The position numbers were made by a program, and so were the translations under genes. 64,000 nt of DNA from Alphaproteobacteria bacterium (GTDB taxonomy: Bacteria > Pseudomonadota > Alphaproteobacteria > Rhodobacterales > Rhodobacteraceae): assembly GCA_030426685.1 (NCBI GenBank), contig JAUHYC010000004.1, positions 62,001 through 126,000 of the forward strand, written 5' to 3'. Position 1 is the stretch's first letter. The number at the start of each line of letters is the position of its first letter. This document shows positions 29,125-38,941 of the stretch, piece by piece. Below the pieces are notes generated by a model. It was not told the origin of the DNA. It made no database searches and was given only the letters and a program-made list of their open reading frames with translations.

Positions 29125-29892
29125 TTTTTAGCGAATAAAAATTTAGGTAAAATATTGTTATTTAACAATAATAGCCTTCAATTTTCTGTTCTTCGGGGTC
29201 AGACCGCCCTGTTTTGCTCCACAAATTGCTCCGCAAGCTCAGACTTTTTGGGAGGAGCAACCTCAAGAATGTTACTTGTCAATCAAAATCCATCTGAGTT
29301 GGCTGCTCACATAAACAATAAATTCTTCCAATCTTTCGATTATCCACGCGAACGCACCCTTTTGAAAGGGAAGCACATACCCTTTCCAGGCTAAAAACTT
29401 CAGATATGTGTCCAACGTCACCTCAAATGTCAGTAGTCAGTGTCATAACCAGGTTCGTTTCCCGCACTCTGAGCGCCCCAACACGTGTCATTTCTCCATT
29501 TCGTGAATTCGATATTTCAGAGTTTCTGTGGATATTTCCTAACTTAATTCAGATGCTTACGGGTGATTTCATGTACTTTCCGCAGCTTCTGAGGGAATTT
29601 TTGCAACCAGCAAAGTTGTTTTCGTAGCCATATGCGCACCAAGTGCAGGTGGCGAGGGCGGTCTTGCAGAATAATAGCACCATTCTTATCCAATCAGGGT
29701 AGACGCCACCATTTCCTTTCTGCAACGAAAGGAACGAAAAAATGCAACCATATCACTAAAAATTCCGGGTCTCTGCCTACGTCGCTGAGGTCATAAAAAT
29801 GTTCCGGTTTTCGGCACCAACCGCGAAGCTGCTTTGTGCACTCATATTTCTGCAAGATCAGACTGATGCACAGGTAAATTCGAGTCCAGAGC

Positions 29893-31221
29893 TTACGACG
29901 AAGCCACCCCATCGGTCAGCGCTGATTTCAAGGCAAAAAATGACGCTTTGGGTGAACGCTTGAGCGTATCAAAATCAACATCGATCAGGCCAAAGCGTTT
30001 TTCATACCCGAAGGCCCATTCATAATTGTCCAACAGCGACCAGATGAAATAGCCATTGACCGGAACGCCTTGCACCACTGCATCCTGAACAGCGGAAAGG
30101 TGTTGGTTCAGGTAGTCGATCCGGTCTTTATCGTTATGCCGCTCAGGGCTGGCCAGACCGTTTTCAGTCACGAGTATCGGCAAGTTGCCCGTGTATTCTT
30201 GCGCTGTGCGCACGAGGAATCGCGTCAGCGCCGCAGGGTCGATTTCCCAACCCATCTGCGTTTTGGGCAGAGGGCCAGGTACATCCTTGAGATGTGGCCA
30301 CGCTCCTTCATCGGGGGCAATCAGTTTTCGGGTATAGTAGTTCAGTCCACACCAATCGACCGGCTCTGCGATAGTGTCGAAATCATCCTGCCAGCCCGTC
30401 GGAAGATGAGGCTCCAACCCTTCCAGAACATTGTCCGGATAGGCTTTCTTGAAGACGCCGCCCAGAAAGAAACGATTGTATATTCCGTCATAAAGTGCTG
30501 CCGCTTTCTGCGCCTCTGCGCTGTCGTCAGCAGGCTCGGACCATTCCAGATTGAACACGGCGCCCAGATTGCTCATCCCCAACCCGCGCATGGCCTGAAT
30601 GGCGCGGCCATGGGCCAGCAAAACGTGGTGCATCGATCTGGCGGCGGCGCGGATATCACGCAGACCAGGGGCGTGGTGGCCTTCGAAATGGCTCAGCCAG
30701 CTGACGCACCAGGGTTCATTGATTGGGGCGACGCTGAACATCCGGTCGCCGATCCGGCCCATGATGACCTCAGTGAAATCGGCGAACCAACTGGCAATGT
30801 CAGGATTGCGCCAGCCACCCAGATCCGCCAGTGCCGATGGCAGCTCCCAGTGATAGAGCGTCGCACAGGGGCGGATGCGGCGTTCCAGCAGGGCGTCGGT
30901 CAGGCGGTCATAAAAATCCAGCCCGGCCTGATTGACCTGGCCGCGCCCTTCCGGCAGCACACGAGCCCAACTGGTCGAAAATCGGTAACAGTCGAAACCA
31001 CCTTCGCGCACAAAATCGAGATCCTCCTCGAACCGGTGCAGGTGATCGCAAGCCAGATCTCCGTTTTCATTTCGCACCACATTGCCGGGGGTTGCCGCGA
31101 AAGTGTCCCAATGGGTCTCACCAGCGCCACCCTGGGCATGCCCTTCGATCTGATAGGCCGAGGTTGCAACGCCAAAGAGAAAGTCCTTGGGAAAGTCCGA
31201 GCGAGTGTATTTCATGTTCAA
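29893..31221 (-). CDS. Glycoside hydrolase family 1 beta-glucosidase
   Basis: DFLFGVATSAYQIEG, APINEPWC (acid/base Glu), ILVTENGLAS (nucleophile Glu). Confidence 0.93.
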   Translation of the reverse strand: MNMKYTRSDFPKDFLFGVATSAYQIEGHAQGGAGETHWDTFAATPGNVVRNENGDLACDHLHRFEEDLDFVREGGFDCYRFSTSWARVLPEGRGQVNQAGLDFYDRLTDALLERRIRPCATLYHWELPSALADLGGWRNPDIASWFADFTEVIMGRIGDRMFSVAPINEPWCVSWLSHFEGHHAPGLRDIRAAARSMHHVLLAHGRAIQAMRGLGMSNLGAVFNLEWSEPADDSAEAQKAAALYDGIYNRFFLGGVFKKAYPDNVLEGLEPHLPTGWQDDFDTIAEPVDWCGLNYYTRKLIAPDEGAWPHLKDVPGPLPKTQMGWEIDPAALTRFLVRTAQEYTGNLPILVTENGLASPERHNDKDRIDYLNQHLSAVQDAVVQGVPVNGYFIWSLLDNYEWAFGYEKRFGLIDVDFDTLKRSPKASFFALKSALTDGVASS

Positions 31222-32249
31222 TTCCCGACTGGCACAGGGCCTGTGGATCGACCTACGACCAGTTCCGCCTCAAGCAATCTGGTTTTTGGCGGGTCATCTG
31301 GCGACTGGATCCGTTCGATCAGCATATCCGCAGCGATTTCACCCGCCTGACGAACAGATGACCGCGTAGCGGTGAAGATCGGCACGTCTTGACCATTTTT
31401 CAGATACGAAAGCTCATCGTCATGAGCGATAACGGAAATGTCCTGCCCCATCGTCAGCCCTGCTTCGTCCAATGCCCGGCGAACGCCGATGGCTGTAATC
31501 ATTGACGAGGCCAGGATTGCAGTGGGCGGTTCTTCAAGCCGCAACATGTCGCGTGTTTCGTGATGGCCATAGACCTCAGTCATTTCGGCGCTGCACATCA
31601 GTTGTGGGTCAATGTCGATTCCTGCCCGCTCGAGCGCCGCAACATATCCGGCGCGGCGACGCTGCGCGAAATCCATGTCTTCCAACCCGTTGATCAGTGC
31701 AATGCGACGGTGCCCCAGATCGGTCAGAAACTGGGTCGCACGCTGGAACGAGCTCTTATTGTTCACGTCGATCCAGTCATACGGTGCGTTCACCCCGGTT
31801 GAGCGTCCATGTACGATAAACGGAACGCCCATGCGATTCAGAACTTCGATGCGGGGTTCGTTGACTTTCGGGCCTTGTAGCACAACACCATCCACGGCAC
31901 CGCGCTGAAACAGGCTGCGATACGCCTTCTCGATCGAGGTGTCGTCGGCATGGGTGAACATCAGATCATACCCGTGCTCTGCATATTTCCTGACTGCGCC
32001 GGCGACAAAATCGCCAAAGATCGGATTGACCATTTCGTGACGATGCGAACTGGGGATGACATGCCCGATCACCATGGATCGCCCCGTCGCCAGACCCTTA
32101 GCGCGGCTATTTGGCCGGTAGCCGTGTTTTGCTGCGGCAGCCTGAACCCGCGCGCGCGTTGCCTCATTAACCTCGGGATAACCGTTCAGAGCACGGCTGA
32201 CGGTGGTCGGCGAAAGACCCAGCAGATCCGAAAGTTCCTTTAGTGTCAT
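31218..32249 (-). CDS. aglR: LacI family transcriptional regulator (AglR-like)
   Basis: MTLKELSDLLGLSPTTVSRALNGYPEVNEATRARV HTH; upstream of and divergent from aglEFGAK-type genes; ORF can extend to 32270. Confidence 0.8.
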   Translation of the reverse strand: MTLKELSDLLGLSPTTVSRALNGYPEVNEATRARVQAAAAKHGYRPNSRAKGLATGRSMVIGHVIPSSHRHEMVNPIFGDFVAGAVRKYAEHGYDLMFTHADDTSIEKAYRSLFQRGAVDGVVLQGPKVNEPRIEVLNRMGVPFIVHGRSTGVNAPYDWIDVNNKSSFQRATQFLTDLGHRRIALINGLEDMDFAQRRRAGYVAALERAGIDIDPQLMCSAEMTEVYGHHETRDMLRLEEPPTAILASSMITAIGVRRALDEAGLTMGQDISVIAHDDELSYLKNGQDVPIFTATRSSVRQAGEIAADMLIERIQSPDDPPKTRLLEAELVVGRSTGPVPVGN

Positions 32250-32412
32250 GATTGGCTCGCTTGTTTGCAAACGCTTTGAGTCACATGCTCAAACTCGATC
32301 ATCGGCACCATACTTAGAAAAATGACCAGCAATGTAAAGGTTGAAGGCCGAAATTTGTTGGCGCTAACGGAATCATTGACACGGGAGAGCAAACGCGCAA
32401 TTTTAGAGATGC

Positions 32413-32426
32413 TCAAAGCGCTTTGA
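32413..32426. promoter_or_regulatory. Candidate LacI-family operator
   Basis: Perfect palindrome TCAAAGCGCTTTGA in the aglR/aglE intergenic region; related AAACGCTTTGAG at 32269-32280. Confidence 0.6.
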
Positions 32427-32537
32427 ATCATTTTGAACGCGCTGTTGTCGTGATTTTGGTCTCGGCGTCGCGCGCTGGTCCTTGTGACCGGCCCGACCTG
32501 AGGAAGACTGAAGTTTGAAATGCTGTGGGAGGACATC

Positions 32538-33896
32538 ATGAAAAGAACCATTTACGCCAGCGCCGCCGCGCTGGCGCTGAGTGCTGGATCGGGATTGGCA
32601 GAGGGGGAACTGTTATTCTCGCCCGGTGAAGGCCCCTTCAATTGGGACAGTTATAATGCATGGGCCGAGAGCGCCCCGGACCTGAGTGGGCAGACGGTTA
32701 CGGTCTCAGGGCCATGGCTGACCCCGGAAGACGGCTATTTCAACAACATGCTGGCCTATTTCGAGAAAGCCACAGGCGCGGATGTGATCTATACGGGTTC
32801 GGACAGTTTCGAGCAGCAGATCGTGATTGATGCCGAGGCCGGATCGGCTCCCAATGTCGCGGTATTCCCGCAACCGGGTCTGGCGTCGGTCATGGCATCA
32901 AAAGGACAGCTCGCCCCGCTGGGTGAGGGTATGGCCAATTGGGTTGCCGAGAACTACGCGGCTGGAGACTCGTGGGTCGATCTGGGCACCTACAAGGACG
33001 CTGACGGCAACGATCAGATGTTCGGCTTCTTCTACAACGTCAACGTCAAGTCGCTGGTCTGGTACAATCCCGAGAACTTCGAGGATGCCGGGTACGAAGT
33101 ACCCACCACCATGGAAGAGCTGAAGGCGCTGACCGAGCAGATCGTGGCCGATGGCGAGACACCATGGTGCATTGGTCTGGGGTCTGGCGCGGCAACGGGC
33201 TGGCCGGCGACCGACTGGGTCGAGGACATGATGCTGCGCACCCAATCGCCGGAGGTTTACGACCAGTGGACGCGGAACGAGATCCCCTTCGATGACCCGC
33301 GCGTCATTGAAGCGATTGAGGAATTCGGTTGGTTTGCGCGCGATGATGCGAAAGTGTCTGGTGGGGCGGGTGCTGTGGCCTCGACCGATTTCCGCGACAG
33401 CCCCAAGGGCCTCTTCTCGTCGCCGCCGCAGTGCTACATGCATCGTCAGGCTTCGTTTGTTCCGGCTTTCTTCCCTGAAGATGTCGAGTTCGGTGTGGAC
33501 ACGGATTTCTTCTATATGCCGTCCTACGCAGATAAAGACTTGGGAAATCCAGTTCTGGGGGGCGGAACCCTGTTGGCAGTCAGCAACCCGTCGGACGCGA
33601 CAACAGCGTTCATGGAGTTCCTGCAGCAACCCATCGCACACGAGATCATGATGGCGCAGACCGGCTTCCTCACTCCGCATAAGGGTGTGAATACCGAAGC
33701 CTATAAGGATGATACTCTGCGTGGTCTGGGTGACATTCTGCTTGGCGCAACCACTTTCCGGTTTGACGGGTCGGACCTGATGCCGGGTGCGGTTGGTGCG
33801 GGCACCTTCTGGACCGGCATGGTCGATTATACCGGTGGCAAGCCCGCCGAAGAGGTTGCCAGCGAAATCCAGTCGTCCTGGGACGCAATCAAGTAG
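32538..33896 (+). CDS. aglE: Alpha-glucoside ABC transporter substrate-binding protein
   Basis: Signal peptide MKRTIYASAAALALSAGSGLAEG; family-1 solute-binding protein; gene order as aglEFGAK. Confidence 0.85.
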   Translation: MKRTIYASAAALALSAGSGLAEGELLFSPGEGPFNWDSYNAWAESAPDLSGQTVTVSGPWLTPEDGYFNNMLAYFEKATGADVIYTGSDSFEQQIVIDAEAGSAPNVAVFPQPGLASVMASKGQLAPLGEGMANWVAENYAAGDSWVDLGTYKDADGNDQMFGFFYNVNVKSLVWYNPENFEDAGYEVPTTMEELKALTEQIVADGETPWCIGLGSGAATGWPATDWVEDMMLRTQSPEVYDQWTRNEIPFDDPRVIEAIEEFGWFARDDAKVSGGAGAVASTDFRDSPKGLFSSPPQCYMHRQASFVPAFFPEDVEFGVDTDFFYMPSYADKDLGNPVLGGGTLLAVSNPSDATTAFMEFLQQPIAHEIMMAQTGFLTPHKGVNTEAYKDDTLRGLGDILLGATTFRFDGSDLMPGAVGAGTFWTGMVDYTGGKPAEEVASEIQSSWDAIK

Positions 33897-33905
33897 GCAT
33901 CTGAA

Positions 33906-34970
33906 ATGGGGGCAATCCGGTTCTCCGGGTTGCCCATTTCCACCGTCATAAGGGAGGACGGCATGCATCCGGCAATTCAAGGCCTGCTGACGATCGCCAT
34001 CGGCGTGTCGGGATGTGTGGGCTATTTCTATCTGTCCAACCAGTTCGTGGACAAAATCCTGTTTCCGGCGCGGGGGCCCAATGCGGGGCGCAATATCAAC
34101 CGCGCCAACATGATCCGGCCTTGGCTGTTCCTGCTCCCGGCCATGCTGGCGCTTGGGGTGTATCTGGCCTATCCCGTGTTTGAAACGCTGCGGCTGTCGC
34201 TGACCGATCGCGTAGCGGGTGGCGGATACGAATGGGCGGGCCTCAACAACTATTCTCAGATGCTGGCGGAGCCCAAATTTTGGGAAGCGATGCGCAACAA
34301 CATGCTGTGGTTGATTGTTGTGCCTGCCATGTCCACGGCCTTTGGCCTGTTGGTGGCGCAACTGACCGACCGTATCCGCTGGGGCAATGTCGCAAAGTCG
34401 CTGATCTTTATGCCGATGGCGATTTCTTTCGTTGGCGCCTCGGTGATCTGGAAACTGGTTTATGACGCGCGCCCACCCGACCAGGACCAGATCGGCGTCC
34501 TGAACGCAATCTATATCTTCTTCGGCGGGACCGAGACGCACACCTGGCTGACACTGCCGTTTTGGAACAATTTCTTTCTGATGATCGTGCTGGTCTGGAT
34601 TCAAACCGGCTTTGCCATGGTCATTCTGTCCGCCGCACTGCGGGGTATTCCGGAAGAGACCATCGAGGCCGCCATTCTGGATGGGGCCAACCCGTTCCAG
34701 ATTTTCTTCAAGATCAAGGTGCCGCAGATCAAGACCACGATCATGGTTGTGTGGACCACAATCACAATCGTGGTGCTCAAGGTCTTTGACATCGTCTTTG
34801 CCATGACCAACGGCCAGTGGGAGACGCAGGTTCTGGCCAATTACATGTACGACAAGATGTTCCGCGCGAATGACTGGGGTGTGGGGTCGGCTTCGGCCAT
34901 GGTGATCATGTTGCTGGTGACACCGATCCTGATCTGGAACGTGCGCAATGCGCGCAAAGAAATGCAGTAG
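33906..34970 (+). CDS. aglF: Alpha-glucoside ABC transporter permease (likely start 33963)
   Basis: MalF-type permease, EAA-like loop IPEETIEAAILDGANPFQIFFKIKVPQIK. Confidence 0.85.
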   Translation: MGAIRFSGLPISTVIREDGMHPAIQGLLTIAIGVSGCVGYFYLSNQFVDKILFPARGPNAGRNINRANMIRPWLFLLPAMLALGVYLAYPVFETLRLSLTDRVAGGGYEWAGLNNYSQMLAEPKFWEAMRNNMLWLIVVPAMSTAFGLLVAQLTDRIRWGNVAKSLIFMPMAISFVGASVIWKLVYDARPPDQDQIGVLNAIYIFFGGTETHTWLTLPFWNNFFLMIVLVWIQTGFAMVILSAALRGIPEETIEAAILDGANPFQIFFKIKVPQIKTTIMVVWTTITIVVLKVFDIVFAMTNGQWETQVLANYMYDKMFRANDWGVGSASAMVIMLLVTPILIWNVRNARKEMQ

Positions 34971-34982
34971 GAGGTTGGGGAC

Positions 34983-36131
34983 ATGAGTGATATTGCAGGA
35001 ACCCGACCGGCCCTCAGATGGGTCGTTCACGCCTCGGTGGTGCTGCTTGTGGTGCTGTGGGTTTTCCCGACACTGGGCTTGTTGATCTCGTCCTTCAGAA
35101 CAGGGGATCAAATTGCCAGCAGTGGCTGGTGGCGGGCCTTGTTCCCCTCGGAACAGAACCTGACGTTGCGCGCGGCCCCACCGGAAACGCAGGTCTTGCA
35201 AGACGGGCTCTATGTGATCGAAGGCAATGTCTTCGATGGTGAACGGGCCTCGGACATCACCCGTTGGGGTGTGAATTCCCGCGCCATTGATGCCTATGCT
35301 CCGGGTGAAACAGCCGAGCTGCGCCGGGGCGGGACGATCACGGTTCAGGCCAATGGCGACTATCGCATGGAAAACACTGAGGAATTTGCGGGCAAACGTG
35401 GCCCCCGCGTCTTTGTGACAACCACTCTGCCGCCTGAATTCACCTTTGAGAACTATGCCCATGTTCTGTTCAACCAAAGCAGTTCCGACAGTATGGGCAA
35501 GGCGTTCTTCAACACTCTGACCGTGACCATTCCCGCGACGATCATCCCGATCCTTGTCGCGGCCTTTGCGGCATATGCGCTGGCATGGATGGATTTCCCT
35601 GGACGGGCGCTGTTGATTGCTGCGGTTGTCGGCCTCTTGGTGGTGCCGCTGCAACTGGCGCTGATACCGCTGCTCAAATTGCACCTCAATATCGGGATCG
35701 GCAAAGGGTATCTGGGCGTCTGGCTGGCCCATACCGGGTTTGGGATGCCCTTGGCGATCTACTTGTTGCGCAACTACATGGCGGGGCTGCCCCGGGACCT
35801 GATCGAAAACGCCCGGGTGGATGGGGCCACCGAGTTTCAGATCTTCACCAAACTCATTCTGCCACTCAGCTTTCCTGCCTTGGCATCCTTTGCGATTTTC
35901 CAGTTCCTGTGGACATGGAACGATCTGCTGGTTGCCAAGGTGTTCCTGATCGACTCATCAGGTCAGACGACGGTTATGACCAACCGCATCGTGGAGCTGT
36001 TGGGAACCCGGGGCGGCAACTGGGAAATTCTTGCCACGGCGGCGTTCGTTTCGATCGCGGTTCCGTTGGCTGTCTTCTTCACAATGCAAAAATATCTGGT
36101 CCGGGGCCTGTTGGCCGGGTCAGTCAAATAA
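34983..36131 (+). CDS. aglG: Alpha-glucoside ABC transporter permease
   Basis: MalG-type permease, LPRDLIENARVDGATEFQIFTKLILPLS. Confidence 0.85.
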   Translation: MSDIAGTRPALRWVVHASVVLLVVLWVFPTLGLLISSFRTGDQIASSGWWRALFPSEQNLTLRAAPPETQVLQDGLYVIEGNVFDGERASDITRWGVNSRAIDAYAPGETAELRRGGTITVQANGDYRMENTEEFAGKRGPRVFVTTTLPPEFTFENYAHVLFNQSSSDSMGKAFFNTLTVTIPATIIPILVAAFAAYALAWMDFPGRALLIAAVVGLLVVPLQLALIPLLKLHLNIGIGKGYLGVWLAHTGFGMPLAIYLLRNYMAGLPRDLIENARVDGATEFQIFTKLILPLSFPALASFAIFQFLWTWNDLLVAKVFLIDSSGQTTVMTNRIVELLGTRGGNWEILATAAFVSIAVPLAVFFTMQKYLVRGLLAGSVK

Positions 36132-36140
36132 AGGCGTGTC

Positions 36141-37802
36141 ATGAACGTGCAGAATAACGCAGACCTCAATTCATCAACCAAGGTGGCCGCTGACTGGTGG
36201 CGCGGCGGCGTGATCTATCAGATCTACCCCCGCAGCTTTCAGGACAGCAATGGCGACGGGATCGGCGACCTCAGGGGCATCACCCAGCGGCTTGGCTATA
36301 TCGCCTCGCTTGGCGTCGATGCGATCTGGATTTCACCTTTCTTCAAGTCGCCGATGAAGGATTTCGGATATGATGTCAGCGATTACCGCGATGTCGATCC
36401 GATGTTCGGGACCATGGCGGATTTCAAAATCTTGCTGGATCAGGCCCACGCGCTGGGGCTGAAGGTGATGATCGATCTGGTGCTGTCGCACACGTCCGAT
36501 CAGCATCCCTGGTTTGTTGAAAGCCGCGCCAATCGGGACAATCCGAAATCGGACTGGTTTGTCTGGGCGGACCCCAAGCCCGATGGTACGCCGCCGAACA
36601 ACTGGCTGTCGATCTTTGGCGGGTCGGCGTGGCAGTGGGACTCGCGCCGCATGCAATACTATTTGCACAATTTCCTCAGCTCGCAGCCAGATTTGAACTT
36701 CCACTGCCGTGAAGTTCAGGACGCGCTGCTGGATGTCGCGCGGTTCTGGCTTGATCTGGGCGTGGACGGGTTCCGCCTGGATACGATCAACTTCTATTTT
36801 CATGATGCGCAGCTGCGGGACAATCCGGCGCTGCCGCTGGATCAGCGCAATGCCTCGATCGCGCCGATGGTGAACCCCTATAACCATCAAAATCACCTCT
36901 ATTCCAAAAGCCAGCCGGAGAATATCGCTTTCCTCGAACGTCTCCGCGCGCTGACGGACGCCTACGAGGGTCGCGCCTGCCTGGGTGAGGTCGGCGATGC
37001 GCAGCGCGGGCTAGAGATCATGGGGGAATACACCACGGGCGATAAGCGGATGCATATGTGCTATGCTTTTGAGTTCCTTGAAAGCCGCGCCATCACAGCC
37101 GGTCACGCCAAACAGGTATTCGACCAGCTCGAGGCCAAGGCCGGTGATGCCTGGCCGTGCTGGGCGTTCTCGAACCATGATGTGCAGCGCCATGCCTCGC
37201 GCTGGGGGCTCAGCGACCTGAGCGTTCGCCAGCACGCGGTTCTGATGATGTGCCTGCGCGGGTCGGCCTGTCTGTACCAGGGTGAAGAACTCGGCCTGAG
37301 CGAGGCAGAAGTTCCCTTCGAGAGGTTGCAGGATCCGTATGGCATTGAGTTCTGGCCAGAATTCAAAGGGCGCGATGGCTGCCGCACGCCGATGGTGTGG
37401 GCCACGCAGGATGAACAAAGCGGTTTCAGTTCCGGTGACCCGTGGTTGCCGGTCAGCAAGAAGCAGGCGGAACTGGCGGTGGACAGGCAGGAAAGCAACG
37501 ATCAAAGCATCTTGCATCATTACCGCCGTGCCATTGCGTTCCGTCACGCGCATCCGGCGCTGATGTCGGGGACGCAGACAGATATGGCAGAAGAAAACGG
37601 AGTTCTGCGGTTCATTCGGGAGGATGGCAGAGAACAGATTTTCTGTGCCTTCAATCTCGGGTCGGAGCCTGCGGCGCTGACGTTACCTGCCGGAAACTGG
37701 CAGATGATCGGGCAGGAGCTGCAGGCAGTCGCCGAAAACGAGATGGGCAACGTGACGCTGGAGGCAGCCCAATTCTGCCTTGCCCGGCGAACAGGAGGGT
37801 AA
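36141..37802 (+). CDS. aglA: GH13 alpha-glucosidase
   Basis: WRGGVIYQIYPRSFQDSNGDGIGDLRGI, DGFRLDTINF, FSNHDVQR. Confidence 0.92.
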   Translation: MNVQNNADLNSSTKVAADWWRGGVIYQIYPRSFQDSNGDGIGDLRGITQRLGYIASLGVDAIWISPFFKSPMKDFGYDVSDYRDVDPMFGTMADFKILLDQAHALGLKVMIDLVLSHTSDQHPWFVESRANRDNPKSDWFVWADPKPDGTPPNNWLSIFGGSAWQWDSRRMQYYLHNFLSSQPDLNFHCREVQDALLDVARFWLDLGVDGFRLDTINFYFHDAQLRDNPALPLDQRNASIAPMVNPYNHQNHLYSKSQPENIAFLERLRALTDAYEGRACLGEVGDAQRGLEIMGEYTTGDKRMHMCYAFEFLESRAITAGHAKQVFDQLEAKAGDAWPCWAFSNHDVQRHASRWGLSDLSVRQHAVLMMCLRGSACLYQGEELGLSEAEVPFERLQDPYGIEFWPEFKGRDGCRTPMVWATQDEQSGFSSGDPWLPVSKKQAELAVDRQESNDQSILHHYRRAIAFRHAHPALMSGTQTDMAEENGVLRFIREDGREQIFCAFNLGSEPAALTLPAGNWQMIGQELQAVAENEMGNVTLEAAQFCLARRTGG

Positions 37803-37805
37803 GGG

Positions 37806-38894
37806 ATGTCGGAACTCAAGCTGACGGATGTGGCCAAGACCTATGGTCCGGTCGATGTTCTGAAAGACATCAATCTGGAGATAGAAACCGGTGAGTTGAT
37901 TGTTTTCGTTGGCCCGTCGGGCTGTGGTAAGTCCACCCTTCTGCGGATGATCGCCGGGCTCGAAAAAATTTCGGGCGGGACGCTGGAAATCGAAGGGCAG
38001 GTCATGAATGACGTGCCCCCGGCACAGCGTGGTATCGCGATGGTGTTTCAGAGCTATGCACTTTATCCGCATATGACCGTGCGCGAGAACATGGCCTTTG
38101 CCCTGAAGATCGCAAAAATGCCCGCTGCCGAAATTGATGCGGCCGTTGAACGTGCGGCCCAGATCCTTCAGCTCGAGCCGTTCTTGGATCGCCTGCCCAA
38201 AGCCCTGTCCGGCGGGCAACGTCAACGTGTCGCGATCGGGCGCGCCATCGTCCGAGATCCCAAGGTCTATTTGTTTGACGAACCGCTCTCAAACCTCGAT
38301 GCAGCCTTGCGGGTCGCCACCCGGATCGAAATCGCACGGCTGAAAGAGGCGATGCCCGGCAGCACGATGATCTATGTCACTCATGATCAGGTCGAGGCGA
38401 TGACGCTGGCCAGCCGGATCGTGGTTCTGGCCAATAAAGGCATCTCGCAGGTTGGCACACCTCTGGAGCTTTATGAGACACCTGACAATGAGTTTGTAGC
38501 GCAATTCATTGGATCTCCGGCGATGAACCTGCTGCCGGGCAAAATTTCTCAGACGGGTGAGACCACGACCGTGACTTTGGAGTGTGGTGGGACTGCTGTT
38601 TCTGCCATTGCGACAACCGCAGATGACATGGGCAAGAACGTCAACGTCGGTGTCCGGCCAGAAGATTTTCAGCAAACCGACAGCGCCCCGATTATGGAAG
38701 GTGTTGTGGACTTTACCGAGGCGTTGGGTGAGGTCACTTTGCTCTATTTTGCTGAGCAGGAGGGTGCGCATGCCGTGATCGCCAAACTGCCGGGAATTCA
38801 GCGAAACCTGCGTGGAACAACAGTCGCTGTGACGGCGGTGCCGGAAAAGGTGCATCTGTTTCACAACGGATTATCCATGCGGAACAGGAGTTAA
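37806..38894 (+). CDS. aglK: Alpha-glucoside ABC transporter ATP-binding protein
   Basis: Walker A GPSGCGKST, ALSGGQRQRVAIGRA, LFDEPLSNLDA; MalK-type C-terminus. Confidence 0.88.
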   Translation: MSELKLTDVAKTYGPVDVLKDINLEIETGELIVFVGPSGCGKSTLLRMIAGLEKISGGTLEIEGQVMNDVPPAQRGIAMVFQSYALYPHMTVRENMAFALKIAKMPAAEIDAAVERAAQILQLEPFLDRLPKALSGGQRQRVAIGRAIVRDPKVYLFDEPLSNLDAALRVATRIEIARLKEAMPGSTMIYVTHDQVEAMTLASRIVVLANKGISQVGTPLELYETPDNEFVAQFIGSPAMNLLPGKISQTGETTTVTLECGGTAVSAIATTADDMGKNVNVGVRPEDFQQTDSAPIMEGVVDFTEALGEVTLLYFAEQEGAHAVIAKLPGIQRNLRGTTVAVTAVPEKVHLFHNGLSMRNRS

Positions 38895-38941
38895 CGTGCG
38901 CTGAGGTGCTTCTCGCCGAGCAGGCTTCATGGGCCTGTCTG

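Noticed and set aside
29080-29394. 104-aa ORF starting inside the duplicated tRNA-Phe end
   Set aside because: Its N-terminus is translated tRNA sequence and the rest has no recognisable domain; probably non-coding.
32898-35732. 944-aa minus-strand ORF antisense to aglE/aglF/aglG
   Set aside because: His/Arg/Gln-rich shadow frame opposite three clearly homologous transporter genes; typical of high-GC third-position bias.
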